Source: Rutstroemia sp. NJR-2017a BVV2
Lineage: Eukaryota > Ascomycota > Leotiomycetes > Helotiales > Rutstroemiaceae
Assembly: GCA_002946415.1 (NCBI GenBank)
Contig: NJPS01000011.1
Location: 186,001-250,000, forward strand
Length of the DNA: 64,000 nt
Direction of reading: 5' to 3'
How positions within the stretch are numbered: position 1 is the stretch's first letter; the number at the start of each line of letters is the position of its first letter. The notes under the pieces were generated by a model. It did no database searches. It was not told where the DNA came from and saw only the letters and a list, made by a program, of their open reading frames with translations. The position numbers and the translations under genes were made by a program. Shown here piece by piece: positions 24,480 to 34,269 of this stretch.

Positions 24480-26108
24480 ATGTTCATTCTCCCACTTATC
24501 GCCGGGCTGGCTATGAGCCCCCTAGTCTGCGGAGCTACAATTCACTCTCGCCTCAATCGTCAAGTTAAAACATCATACGGTTCCCTCCAAGGCACGACCT
24601 CTGATCTTAACGGTGCCGTTACCGTTTACAAGGGAATACCGTTCGCAACCCCTCCCACCGGCGAATTGAGATGGACAGCACCTACATCGCCTGCCCCATG
24701 GTCCGGTGTCCTCAATGCAACTACCTTTGGCGCCGATTGTGCTCAAAGCTACAGTCCAGTTGGCATTTTCAGTTCCGGCAACACCGCCATTTCAGAAGAT
24801 TGTTTGTACATGAATATTTGGGCACCAGCAAATGCTACGGAAAAGTCCAATCTCCCAGTCTATGTTTGGATCTACGGTGGGCGCTTCACAGGGGGTGCTG
24901 GTAGTGTGCCGACCTACGATGGATCTCACCTTGCTTCGAAGGATATTGTGGTTGTTACCTTCAACTATCGTATGGGTCCATTCGGTTTCCTTGCTCATCC
25001 TGACCTCTCTGCCGAGTCGGGTCACAATGCATCCGGTAATTACGGTCTGTTGGATCAGATTCAGGCTTTGACTTTCCTCCGCTCTGAAATTGCAGCTTTC
25101 GGTGGTAACCCAGACCATATGACTGTCGGTGGCCAATCAGCTGGTTCCGCAAGTGCTTTGGATATGATGTACAGTCCTTTGACTGATGGAATGATTGTTG
25201 GATGTATTCCTGAGAGTGGTGCACGAGGTGTTCACGATCCCGAAACTTACACTCTTGCCACCAGTCATCGCGACAAGGATGCGGCCGAAGCAGCAGGTGT
25301 CGACTTCCTAGCCACTTTGAACGTTACTTCTATTGCCGAGCTCCGCAACATCAGCATGGATACTCTTCTCGAATACGATGGGGAATCCGATACCGTGCTC
25401 GTCGGCACCGCCTTCGAAAACGTCACTACCTTCATGGAACCACCTGCATGGCGCCCCGTCATCGACGGTTATGTCCTCCCCTACAAATATGGCGACGCGC
25501 TATCCCTGGACGCGCACTCCGACATCCCCATCCTAACCGGCAATAACGCCGACGAATCCGGCGCCAGTCCATCCCCGGGCCTCACCCTCGCCACCTTCAA
25601 CGAGCAATATACCGAAATGTTTGGCAACCTCTCCACCCGCTTCTTCGACCTCTACCCCGCCAACGACACCACCACCGCCAACACCGCCAGCAACACCATG
25701 TACCGCGACATCAGCCGCGTCTCCACCTGGGACTGGGCCACCGCCTGGTACGCCGGCGGAGCCAAGAGCAACGTCTATGTCTACTACTTCACGCATGCGC
25801 CGCCCAATCAAACCGAGGGTGCCTACCACGGCTCCGAGTTGTGGTATGCGTTTGGGAATATCCCCACCTTCTACAATTTGACCTGGACGGAACAGGACTA
25901 TGCGTTGCAGGCACAGATTTCGGAGTACTGGGCGAATTTCATCAAGACGGGGAATCCGAATGGAGATGGCTTGACGGAATTCCCGGCTTCGGGGGAGAAG
26001 AAACAGGTTATGTGGTTGGGTGATTCTACGGGGGCGTCTTATCTTACTACTTCCGCGGAGAGGTTTCAATTTGTGCAGGATTTCTTCTCGCAGCAGATTG
26101 AGTTTTAG
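24480..26108 (+). CDS. Secreted type-B carboxylesterase/lipase
   Basis: A single exon of 542 aa. An N-terminal signal peptide (MFILPLIAGLAMSPLVCG) is followed by the type-B fold: GIPFATPPTGELRW, the EDCLYMNIW box, oxyanion-hole region YGGRFTGGAG and nucleophile motif GGQSAGSAS (Ser near residue 219). The likely acid is Glu in NNADESGAS (near 358), and the His is in AYHGSELWYAF (near 450). Eight or more N-glycosylation sequons fit secretion. Family members hydrolyse esters, including triglycerides, feruloyl esters and mycotoxin esters; the substrate cannot be read from sequence. The usual HGG of the oxyanion loop is YGG here. Confidence 0.93.
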   Translation: MFILPLIAGLAMSPLVCGATIHSRLNRQVKTSYGSLQGTTSDLNGAVTVYKGIPFATPPTGELRWTAPTSPAPWSGVLNATTFGADCAQSYSPVGIFSSGNTAISEDCLYMNIWAPANATEKSNLPVYVWIYGGRFTGGAGSVPTYDGSHLASKDIVVVTFNYRMGPFGFLAHPDLSAESGHNASGNYGLLDQIQALTFLRSEIAAFGGNPDHMTVGGQSAGSASALDMMYSPLTDGMIVGCIPESGARGVHDPETYTLATSHRDKDAAEAAGVDFLATLNVTSIAELRNISMDTLLEYDGESDTVLVGTAFENVTTFMEPPAWRPVIDGYVLPYKYGDALSLDAHSDIPILTGNNADESGASPSPGLTLATFNEQYTEMFGNLSTRFFDLYPANDTTTANTASNTMYRDISRVSTWDWATAWYAGGAKSNVYVYYFTHAPPNQTEGAYHGSELWYAFGNIPTFYNLTWTEQDYALQAQISEYWANFIKTGNPNGDGLTEFPASGEKKQVMWLGDSTGASYLTTSAERFQFVQDFFSQQIEF

Positions 26109-26601
26109 AGGGGGTGGGGACTTGCGCGGATGGAAGTGGCTTGGGTGTGATGAGTCTTTGATTCTGAGCGACTGTCAACCAAGTTCGGAGTGTGAGAAAC
26201 CTATCCCTGTAGGATTCAAGGTGCCACCTTGCTGATGTCGTTCTTCCTCCGCTGTATATAAATGTTTTTATGTTAGAATAATCAAGCAAATGAATATCTT
26301 CCATCTCACGCTACCACTTTTTGAAAAGTGCTTCATAACTATCGATGCGCTCGAAGCTCTAACCGAGGAAAAATAGTAGGATGGTCGCTATGAGCTAACA
26401 TGCGGCTATCTAATTCGATACAAGTTTCGTCTACGAAGCTCTTAAGCTGTATAAGTCTCGTCTTGAATTTTATACTCATATTTAATATTGACTTGAAGAC
26501 ATACTCACTCTTGATGACTCACCAATATAGGCCTATTTGAGCTACAGGCCTTATCCTTTCATGCCTTACTCTTGCTTACTATCTGTATCTCCGTACTTAA
26601 A

Positions 26602-26775
26602 CCCCCTCTTCGGCTTTGAGAAAAACGTGCCGAACTGGGATGATATATTGTAGCTGAAGAGGATTGTCAATCGAATGTTCTAAATGCTCTGAAATATTAA
26701 AATAGTTTCATTGTCTAAGCGGCTTTTGGGTATGATTGTCGGCCTGTTCTTTCTGCACTGCAGAGACCCCAGGCC
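26602..26775 (-). mobile_element. MITE-like element, copy A
   Basis: About 174 bp. The left end reads cccctcttcggctttgag and the right end is its imperfect inverted complement, ending in tcggcctgttctttctgc. Inner motifs (gatatattg near the left; tttcattgtctaag and cttttgggtatgattgtcgg near the right) match the reverse complement of copy C at 46071-46238. No coding capacity. Boundaries are approximate and I could not define a target-site duplication. Confidence 0.7.
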
Positions 26776-26959
26776 CCTATCCTCCACATTAGCGTCATGC
26801 TCAGTACCAGAGTTGATATATCTTCGGGTCACTAAGATAGTCAATCGAACAAGTATTTAAATCTCTTTGATTCTCTTTCCGTACTTCTCTTTTAATCGTC
26901 CGGTATTGGGAGCGCGCGCAGCAGTATTTGAGTCGCCTGGCAATCACTAAAGCGATTCC

Positions 26960-27919
26960 ATGGATGAAATGAAGGAGACCTTGCTGCAATTGCAGCAAAC
27001 ACTATTCTACGCTAGATACGGCGACATCTTTGCTGAAATTTGCAAAGAATTGAAAAACGAAGATGTGTCAATGCAGGCACTTGGGTGGCAGCGGCTAGAG
27101 AATGATCGTTGGATATCACTCTCAAAACAAATCAAGGAAGAAATTGTGCCATACAGACGGTACATGAATAGAGACCCTCTGGAAGAGTACACAGGACAGG
27201 AGATATTTCCAACTCATCGACTTATTAATGCGACGATCCGAGCAATCGGATTAGATCAGTTCCACGCAGTGAAAGTCATTCACCTCTACGCACAAGAAGA
27301 CGAATTCCTGCGTCCAAATCTCGACCAGCTGATCGAAAAGAGCTATTTTATGCAGTTGAAGACAGTGTTATGGTATGATCTCAGAGATATCCCGAAAGTA
27401 ACCCCACCGTCTTCGAAAGGTTACTGCACTTTGATGACGACTATTATCAAATGTCTTATCGATATATGGTTCGATATCCCGGAGGGCTTGGAGGAAAACT
27501 GTGAGGCATGGATATGTACCGCAGTTCTGCGACAGCGTAGCGCTGATCTGAGGGCAAAGAAATGCCCGCCTCAAAGCGAACTCATTAACAGCATTGTGGA
27601 GCAGATGAAGAAGAGACAGAGAGAGCATGAGAGAAGGGCTAGGGAGATGGAAGTCGAGAAGAAGATGGTCAATGAGATGTTAGAGTTGGCGTTAAGAATT
27701 CTTCCGCAAAAGAGTGTGGAGTCTGTTGATTTGGAAGAAGAACTGGAGGAGGAGGAGGAACTGACGAAGATCGAGAAGAAAAAGGCAGACTGGATACAAA
27801 TCTTAGTACTTGCGAAAGAGTTACAAACTGCTTCCACAAAATACAAGTTGAACTACGGCGAAATGGAGCCTCCTTTGGAGTCTATGGAGGACAGCATGTT
27901 GGATGAGGTGCAGAGGTAG
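26960..27919 (+). CDS. Orphan 319-aa protein with coiled coil
   Basis: A single open frame of 319 aa with no recognised domain. The N-terminal 200 residues are mixed and look folded (MQALGWQRLENDRWISLSKQ; FPTHRLINATIRAIGLDQFH). Residues about 210-265 are strongly charged and likely coiled coil (KKRQREHERRAREMEVEKKM, then LEEELEEEEELTKIEKKK). Codon use looks ordinary for a protein. It sits between copies A and B of the MITE-like element, which lie in opposite orientation, with copy B beginning 24 bp after the stop codon. It may be a lineage-specific gene, cargo captured between two elements, or part of a larger element. It carries no transposase signature that I can see. Confidence 0.55.
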   Translation: MDEMKETLLQLQQTLFYARYGDIFAEICKELKNEDVSMQALGWQRLENDRWISLSKQIKEEIVPYRRYMNRDPLEEYTGQEIFPTHRLINATIRAIGLDQFHAVKVIHLYAQEDEFLRPNLDQLIEKSYFMQLKTVLWYDLRDIPKVTPPSSKGYCTLMTTIIKCLIDIWFDIPEGLEENCEAWICTAVLRQRSADLRAKKCPPQSELINSIVEQMKKRQREHERRAREMEVEKKMVNEMLELALRILPQKSVESVDLEEELEEEEELTKIEKKKADWIQILVLAKELQTASTKYKLNYGEMEPPLESMEDSMLDEVQR

Positions 27920-27942
27920 CGCTATATGGGATTCGAAAAGAT

Positions 27943-28200
27943 AGGCCAGCTCTTCGGCTTGGAAGAAACAGACCCATTCGTAGCGTAGCCCGACAAAAAT
28001 ACGCCGAAGGTATTTGGACCATGAAAATATTATAACATCTTATATTTGAGGAACGGAATTCGGTAGTGACACCTCAGAGCTCTTTGGGCAATGAGAGTAT
28101 TATAATATCTTAGGGTTATTTGCACATTCGTTCGGCAATAACAATCACCTCAATATATTGTCCCAAATGGGCCTATTTTTCCAAGCCGAAGAGGCCGGGC
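27943..28200 (+). mobile_element. MITE-like element, copy B
   Basis: About 258 bp with terminal inverted repeats: the left end ggccagctcttcggcttgg pairs with the right end ccaagccgaagaggcc, over about 30 bp in all. The right half (attataatatctta, caatatattgtcc) matches copy C. It is longer than the other copies because the attataa-atctta segment appears twice (near 28030 and 28100), suggesting an internal duplication. Confidence 0.75.
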
Positions 28201-30699
28201 AGGACCTCGCTATAAGTCCGGTTCCCGATGCTGTTGAACTTGCCCAAAGCTATTCAGTGACAAGTTCAAACAACCTAATAATCGATGCCGAGAAAGAAGT
28301 TATCCAACTAGTTAATAATATGCGATTCTCGGTGCTCGTAGGGAATCTGCTCATGTAGTGGAACTTCCTCTATCACTTCCATCATCAACTCAATAAACAG
28401 GAGCATGCGTTGAAAAACCAGAGTATGTCTCTCCAGTCTAGACTTATTTTTTCTAGTTGAAATTGTTGGAAGTTATGGGATGATTGGAGGCTTCTGGATA
28501 GGGAAGTAAACACAACTAGGAATATCCTTTTCGGACTCTTAGCTACAGTCATGGCAACGCCGGCCCGGTAGATACACTCATTACCGTCCGTTATGCTTGT
28601 CGACAATATCGATTCCAAATTTCGTTGATCCACCGATAGGTGAAGCATATGTGGATTTACGAGTAGTTTGATGTATGGCGAGATTTCAGATACCGAACAA
28701 CTACCTGTGGAACTGCCCCAGCACGAACATCCATCTCATTATATCTCGATTAACACGCACGATCATCACAGAGTCTTGCAGGAAGACGTGGTGTTGGGAG
28801 TTATCGGGGCGCCCTTTCTGTAGCCATCATCATAGTCACTCTTCGTAGTATTTGGTGGAGTTATCCTGCAACAATCTGGTCGTAGCATCATTGTTTGTAA
28901 TAACCTTATTTCTCACCGGACTCGTGAGATCACGATCGTCGATCAGTGTCTAATTCAACCATGTTCGGACGTAAATTTGGCTACTTGAGTCATGATGCCG
29001 GATCAGCTGGAGATGGGTATGAATATAGTTCATAATAAACGTTACGAGATTACAGCTGCCACTGAACGATCTGCAATACATTTAAATGATTTATCGAGCT
29101 CTGATTGGGCACAAGTACGGGAATGCCCCAGATTTGACACCAACTTTTCCGCCCCCGCAGTGGCTTGGGCTCAAAAATTGAAGGGGCTGTCTGATCGAAA
29201 CATGGCCCACTATTTCCTCCCTGACTCCTGTCAAATGAACGCTTGGGATTCTTTCGAAATTCTGTAATTACAGTTTGTGCTAATATCGTAAAATAGAGGA
29301 TTCCGAGGATCTACGAAGATCTCATGGCTGTAACAATTCGTGCGTTTTGTGAGGCCCGGTTTTCGTAGGTCACCACTGGCCAGGCGCGGTAGCCGCAGAA
29401 TACAGAAATATGCGACGCGAGTGAAAACGTTAAAATAATCCAACCAGTATACCCGCTTCGAACATGAATGGACTACTCACGCGTCTCTTTAGGGATGTTG
29501 CGTACGACTACCGATCGGGCGCAACCGAACCGTTCGTACTTGCAATGGACAAGCCTTTGATCTTGCAGTTGACAGGTGCTCAGTATTGCAATGGGTAAAC
29601 ATCCAAAAAGGTAAATAAATGGAGACATAGCTTGCGTAAGGCGCTGGCGTAATCTTCCTTTCTAGATAAACTAACTTTTGCTAGACTATCCAGGATAGCA
29701 TCTTTCCTACCATCCCCGCATGAATGAAGGTTATTTGACAGAGTACGATGCTGCTTCCGACCAATGGCTCCGGGCCTTGCTGAGAGCCTTGCTGCTTAGA
29801 CCAAAATTGCCCTTGTCTGGCTAATCTTAGGTACATGCAAATGAGTCCACGAAATATTTTGTATAGGGTGAGTTCTGTTTACTCAGTCCCCAAGTTTCGC
29901 TAATTAACCTTTATTTATGGGGATAGGGTAGTAAAGGAGTTTTACCCAGAGAGAGCCAACTTGGCAAGGTCAAATTAGGTGAAGATCTATCGACTCAACT
30001 GAAACAGCATGGAAGGCAGTGTGGAACAAGACAAAACACATGATGATCAGGTTAGGTGCTGGCCCTGGATGATTATTAATAAGTCTAATCCGCTGTTATT
30101 GGTTACTCCGATGTTCTAGAAGCTTTTAGCCGACCATCACTTGGCTGGCGGTATCACTTCGCTCGTATGGAGTGGAAGTGTTTTGTGTGGATCAAGATCT
30201 GGGTGGGATAGCCGCAAGGATACTTTGCAATTTGTTACCATGCTCTGCCGCACCTGAATAGCCATCACATCTAATCGCCAGATTCGCCGCAGGGCGTCTC
30301 TAAGTGGCTCGTCGAGGACAAGATTTAAGTTGAAAGCTCTAGTACCGGCAATTCTTCTTTGAGCGTTCACTACTATACTTTAGCATTGAAAGAGTTTATG
30401 GTGATACATTAGTGAAGTATGCGAAATCAGTGACAACGGTTCCTGCTCAGTTACATAATTACATTAACGTTGGCCTCGAGTTAGTTATCTGTCTGAGACT
30501 GTCTCTATCAGCCGCGACAGATTTTTGATTTTGGAAAGATAATCTGAAACTTAAAACGAATGACCAGTAAGGAACTTGGCAGTTCAGTATACCCTAGTAC
30601 TGTATGTAGGTAGGCAGTATGCCTGTTCCACAAGCTGAATATGAATGCATTCAGTAAAAGACTACAGATTTTTACCAGAAAGGCAACCGGACGAGAACA
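28201..30699. other. Gene-poor, AT-rich accessory stretch
   Basis: No supported gene in 2.5 kb. Frames such as 28992-29267 and 30137-30370 have no recognisable domain. The sequence has the mixed, stop-rich look of decayed repeats, but I cannot identify the source. Confidence 0.5.
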
Positions 30700-30705
30700 T
30701 ATAAA
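30700..30705 (+). promoter_or_regulatory. TATA box of the small TM gene at 30979
   Basis: TATAAA lies 274-279 bp before the proposed ATG and is followed by a long pyrimidine- and CAA-rich leader typical of fungal mRNAs. Confidence 0.5.
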
Positions 30706-30978
30706 GCTTATAGATACCCTTCTCCGGCTATAGAGAAAGGCGAATCACCTCCATTCTAAATATCCGAAGCTTCGACTAGAAAGAGCCTTATTCGTTTCTC
30801 TCTCAGTATCAACTTCTTCTCTTAGTCTCCGTATTCCATTTGAATCTATAGAACTCAGTCAATCAGCTACAAGAAATAATCTCATTAAGAGCACCGCTTA
30901 TCTCACCTCGAGATCAGCTAGACTCGCTCGGCACAACAACATCGCTCGACGTAGCAATCAACAGACAAGAAATCAGCC

Positions 30979-31411
30979 ATGCGTAAGTCGGCCAATCTTC
31001 CGAACTCAGAGGATATCATTTGCCACACGATAACAAGAAATCGAACTGATTCGCCGAGTAGTTTCTTCTGACAACGGTCCAACACTGATATTTGGCCTCA
31101 TCTCAACCTTCGTTGCAATCGCAGGAATAGTTATTGCAGTTCTCCTTGCTAGACGGCAGAACGATAGCTCTAGAGGTATGTGAAACACGTGGATTAAGTT
31201 CAGGAGGAAGAACTGCAAACAAAAGTTTATGCTGATATAACAAGTAGCAGTAAATGCAAGACACATCACAGATGGTGACGTAGAGGCCGTTCAGCCATTC
31301 CATATCCTCTACAAAACTACCTCTATTATCAATGATGGAATCGTGATGGAGGAAAAACAGCTTCTGATATCAATACGGATTGGGAATCCTGCTATGTTGA
31401 GGAGACACTAA
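30979..31411 (+). CDS. Small single-TM protein, micro-exon family member 2
   Basis: Exons 30979-30982 (ATG plus C), 31038-31175 and 31248-31411 give 101 aa. Both introns start with strong donors (GTAAGT, GTATGT) and both are phase 1. Exon 2 encodes a short polar start (MQIELIRRVVSSDNG) and one TM helix (LIFGLISTFVAIAGIVIAVL) ending in LARR, a positive-inside flank. The tail exon is a polar segment ending IGNPAMLRRH. The second acceptor is a NAGNAG pair (TAGCAG), so forms with or without one Ala are possible. It is not visible as a single ORF. No function is known. It shares its unusual gene structure with the genes at 2141 (minus) and 46749. Confidence 0.65.
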
Positions 31412-34269
31412 GAAGTAGGCTGAGAGCCGCGATCTGGAAACTATAACCGAGACTACCAAGAGCTCGGGATATACGCAATGTTCCGCTCGCATCAGCCATA
31501 CACAAAGACCACACTTTTAATTGTCCCTATTTTTTATGTCATGTGCATGTAGGTTGAAAGGGGCGATCAAAGCTGGCGCTTGGATACATGGTAACATGGG
31601 ATATGTTGGTGACGGTAAATACACATGTTAGGATTGCTGGACGGCGTATTGGATGGATACTGACTCTTTATGAAGATCTGCATTGTATTATAGTCTGTTT
31701 GTTCGTAGTAGGATTTAGTATGTGTACAGAGCTGCAGCATCTGCCTTGGTGTCCTGCCAATTTGCTCTCAAGTCCTGTAGCGAGCCACAATCTAACGTTT
31801 CATGTTTTTCTTTGTAAACCCTTCTCCGTAATTCTTCCTGTTAACACTTTTGCTATCTATGTGTATCCCGTTACGAGATACCATAAACTGAGATGCGCCT
31901 TTCCTATTCGTACTGAAGATCGGGCCAGTCTTCTAGGCAAGTTTCATTGGATTCCAACAACGCGGTAGAAACAAACAGTCGACCTAGCAACCATACTATA
32001 GGTTGGTAACGTTCAGCTAAGCCTTACTGATGTGCAGCAGCAGAGGTTGTGCCAAGACCGCTAGAACATTCCGGAAGAGTCAGGGGGTTGTAGTAGCGGT
32101 GGACTAACTCAAAGAAGACACCGAAAAGAGGGAAGACACTGAAAAGAGAATACGAGAGGCTCGAAATGCGACACTAACTAAACAAAGCGAGAAAGCTCGG
32201 GCCGTGCCGACTCAACTCGAGCTCAACGACTTTACCTCTTTCATGTTTAGCAACCCTGATCTCTAGGTAAAGAATTGTCGCCGCGGGACCGGTCTTGATT
32301 CTATGTATGAGGATCCTCCACCTGTTAATAGCCCGCGCGATCGCACAATTAACTCCTGACCTTTTTTTAGCATATCTAGGGGGCCACCCAAACATCGGAA
32401 CGATGCATTTTGGCCCGCGAGCGGTACTTCGCAGGAAGTTTTAAGTGAATGTTTTCATGACTCAACCTAAGGCAGGTCATTAGAAGCTCACACCGCTTGG
32501 TCTTTCTCTCTCTTTGCAAGTACAAGGCGATGCGGAGGACGTCCGTCGCGCCGTGTATCCCAATGGCGCGATGAGATGTCTAATTTCGATGTGAGACATG
32601 CGCAGCTGCTCGCCCTCTGGCTTTTCGATCTTTTTCTCCCCAGCTCTTTAAAATTCGGACCAACTCTTGGAATTGGATCCGTTTTGAAGTGCAAGACGAT
32701 GGGGAACGTTAGACATGGTAGACGTCTAGCTCTCCGTACAGTGTTGATTGGCAATCAACAATAACTGGATCAAACGACTTATGAACTCTCTCCGTCCTCG
32801 AAAGAAAACTGAAGCTGATAACGATCGTTCACTCCATAACAAATAAAGATAAGGACTGGTTCATGGGTTTCATTAAAAGCTCCGAGAACACACATATAAT
32901 GACAGGCTGGACGACGCAGAGTGAGTGTTTGAGCTTGGAGGACCCATTGGGCACTCCATTCTTTGAACAAAGCGTTTTTTGATGCATAAGCTGAGGAGAC
33001 ATTACTGTCGCAGAGCAGCTCCCAAGCGGCAACCAGGCTGCTTGGTCCGAATTAGAACAAGAAGAGCATCAATTGGACAGGGCCTAGTAGGCTGCGCAGA
33101 AATAAACCGGAACCGGGGATACCCGCAAACCACTCCGCTCCACAGTTGGGGTCCCCTACCTTTTTACAATCAGCAGATCCCATTTTAAAATCATAACCCA
33201 CTCCGTACTTTTACAGATAATCCACAGATATCCGGCGGACTATCTGTCAATCCGCAAGTTCAAATAATCCATAAATCTATACCCAAAAGCAAATAGATTA
33301 GGATAAATATTAATATATCTTCATTTTTAACAATTTAAGTTTGAATATTTAAGTCTTAGGCATCAAAATTTGAGCCTTAAGCTTTAAGAGTTAAGCCTGA
33401 ATTGAGCCTTAGGCTTTAAGATTTAAGGTTTGAGGCCCGAGCCTACCTCGAAGCTCGGATCACAAACCTTAATTTTGAGGCTCAAAATCTAGAAATACTC
33501 TCAAAAATCCCGAAATCGACGGATTATCCATACAAATACAGATTACCCACAGATTGACGGATATCCACAGAATATCTACAGATTACCTATAGACCAACTA
33601 TCTGGCATTCCAACTATCTGCTCCATAACGGATTAAACTATGGATTATCTTGGTAATACTATAGGACTCTTATGGTTAACTGTTTGCACAGCCTAGGACC
33701 TAGTACTATTGTTGCGCTATGTAGTTTTCGGCTCGACGGGAGAGAGCTGCCACACGGCATATCACCAACACCTACTAGGAGCGTCTTGATGTTCAGTCAT
33801 GCTAGATGCTTGTCAAGATAAGGTTAAGATCAAATTCTGCGATACAGGAACAATGAATGAAGCCATCCAGAACGGTAAGTATCCACATTATCCCTTGAGT
33901 TTCCGCGCAATCTAATGGAAAAGATTTTCATGGAGTAGTGAATTAGAGATAGTCAAGAAAGCGACTAATCAAAAGCCTTTCTGGTCTTGTTATCTTGACG
34001 GTCAAGCGCCTCAGCATTGAAGTAGCAACAACAACCAGTGAATTGGAAATTATTAAATGTTGAGCTGAGCCTCGTCTGAATCATGGCCAATAGAAAAAAC
34101 AGATTTTTGATTTCCGAAACAACACATAGGAAATGAGGGGTTAATTTTCTTGCTACGCCGCAAACTGTTGGTTTGCTCTTGATTCTGTTTTATCTACGAT
34201 CGGGTTTTGTACCTTTACTGAATTTCTTGGAACACCTCAACACAGATCGATCTGCTAAGTGCAACAACA
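31412..34269. other. Gene-poor accessory stretch before the giant gene
   Basis: No supported gene. The frames at 31588-31968, 32174-32395 and 32488-32754 lack domain or splice support. A degenerate repeat block at 33205-33660 is listed separately. The last 100 bp are a normal CAACA-type leader of the next gene. Confidence 0.5.
33205..33660. repeat. Degenerate repeat block rich in gattatccacag and gagccttaag motifs
   Basis: Two outer zones (33205-33270 and 33515-33660) repeat variants of acagattatccacagat and cggatatcc many times. The centre (33350-33500) is built from variants of ttgagccttaagctttaag and ttgaggc on both strands, so the block is partly self-complementary. It is AT-rich and non-coding. 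Confidence 0.7.

Noticed and set aside
25533..26069. 178-aa minus-strand ORF
   Set aside because: It lies antisense within the carboxylesterase, and its Gly/Val-rich composition is explained by the GC-biased third positions of the real gene.
28992..29267. 91-aa plus-strand ORF in the accessory island
   Set aside because: No domain, no splice partners and no promoter context; length is within chance for this region.
33853..33950. Possible mini-gene starting atgaatgaagccatccag with a GTAAGT donor
   Set aside because: The next plausible exon stops after a few codons and shows no TM helix, so it does not fit the micro-exon family.
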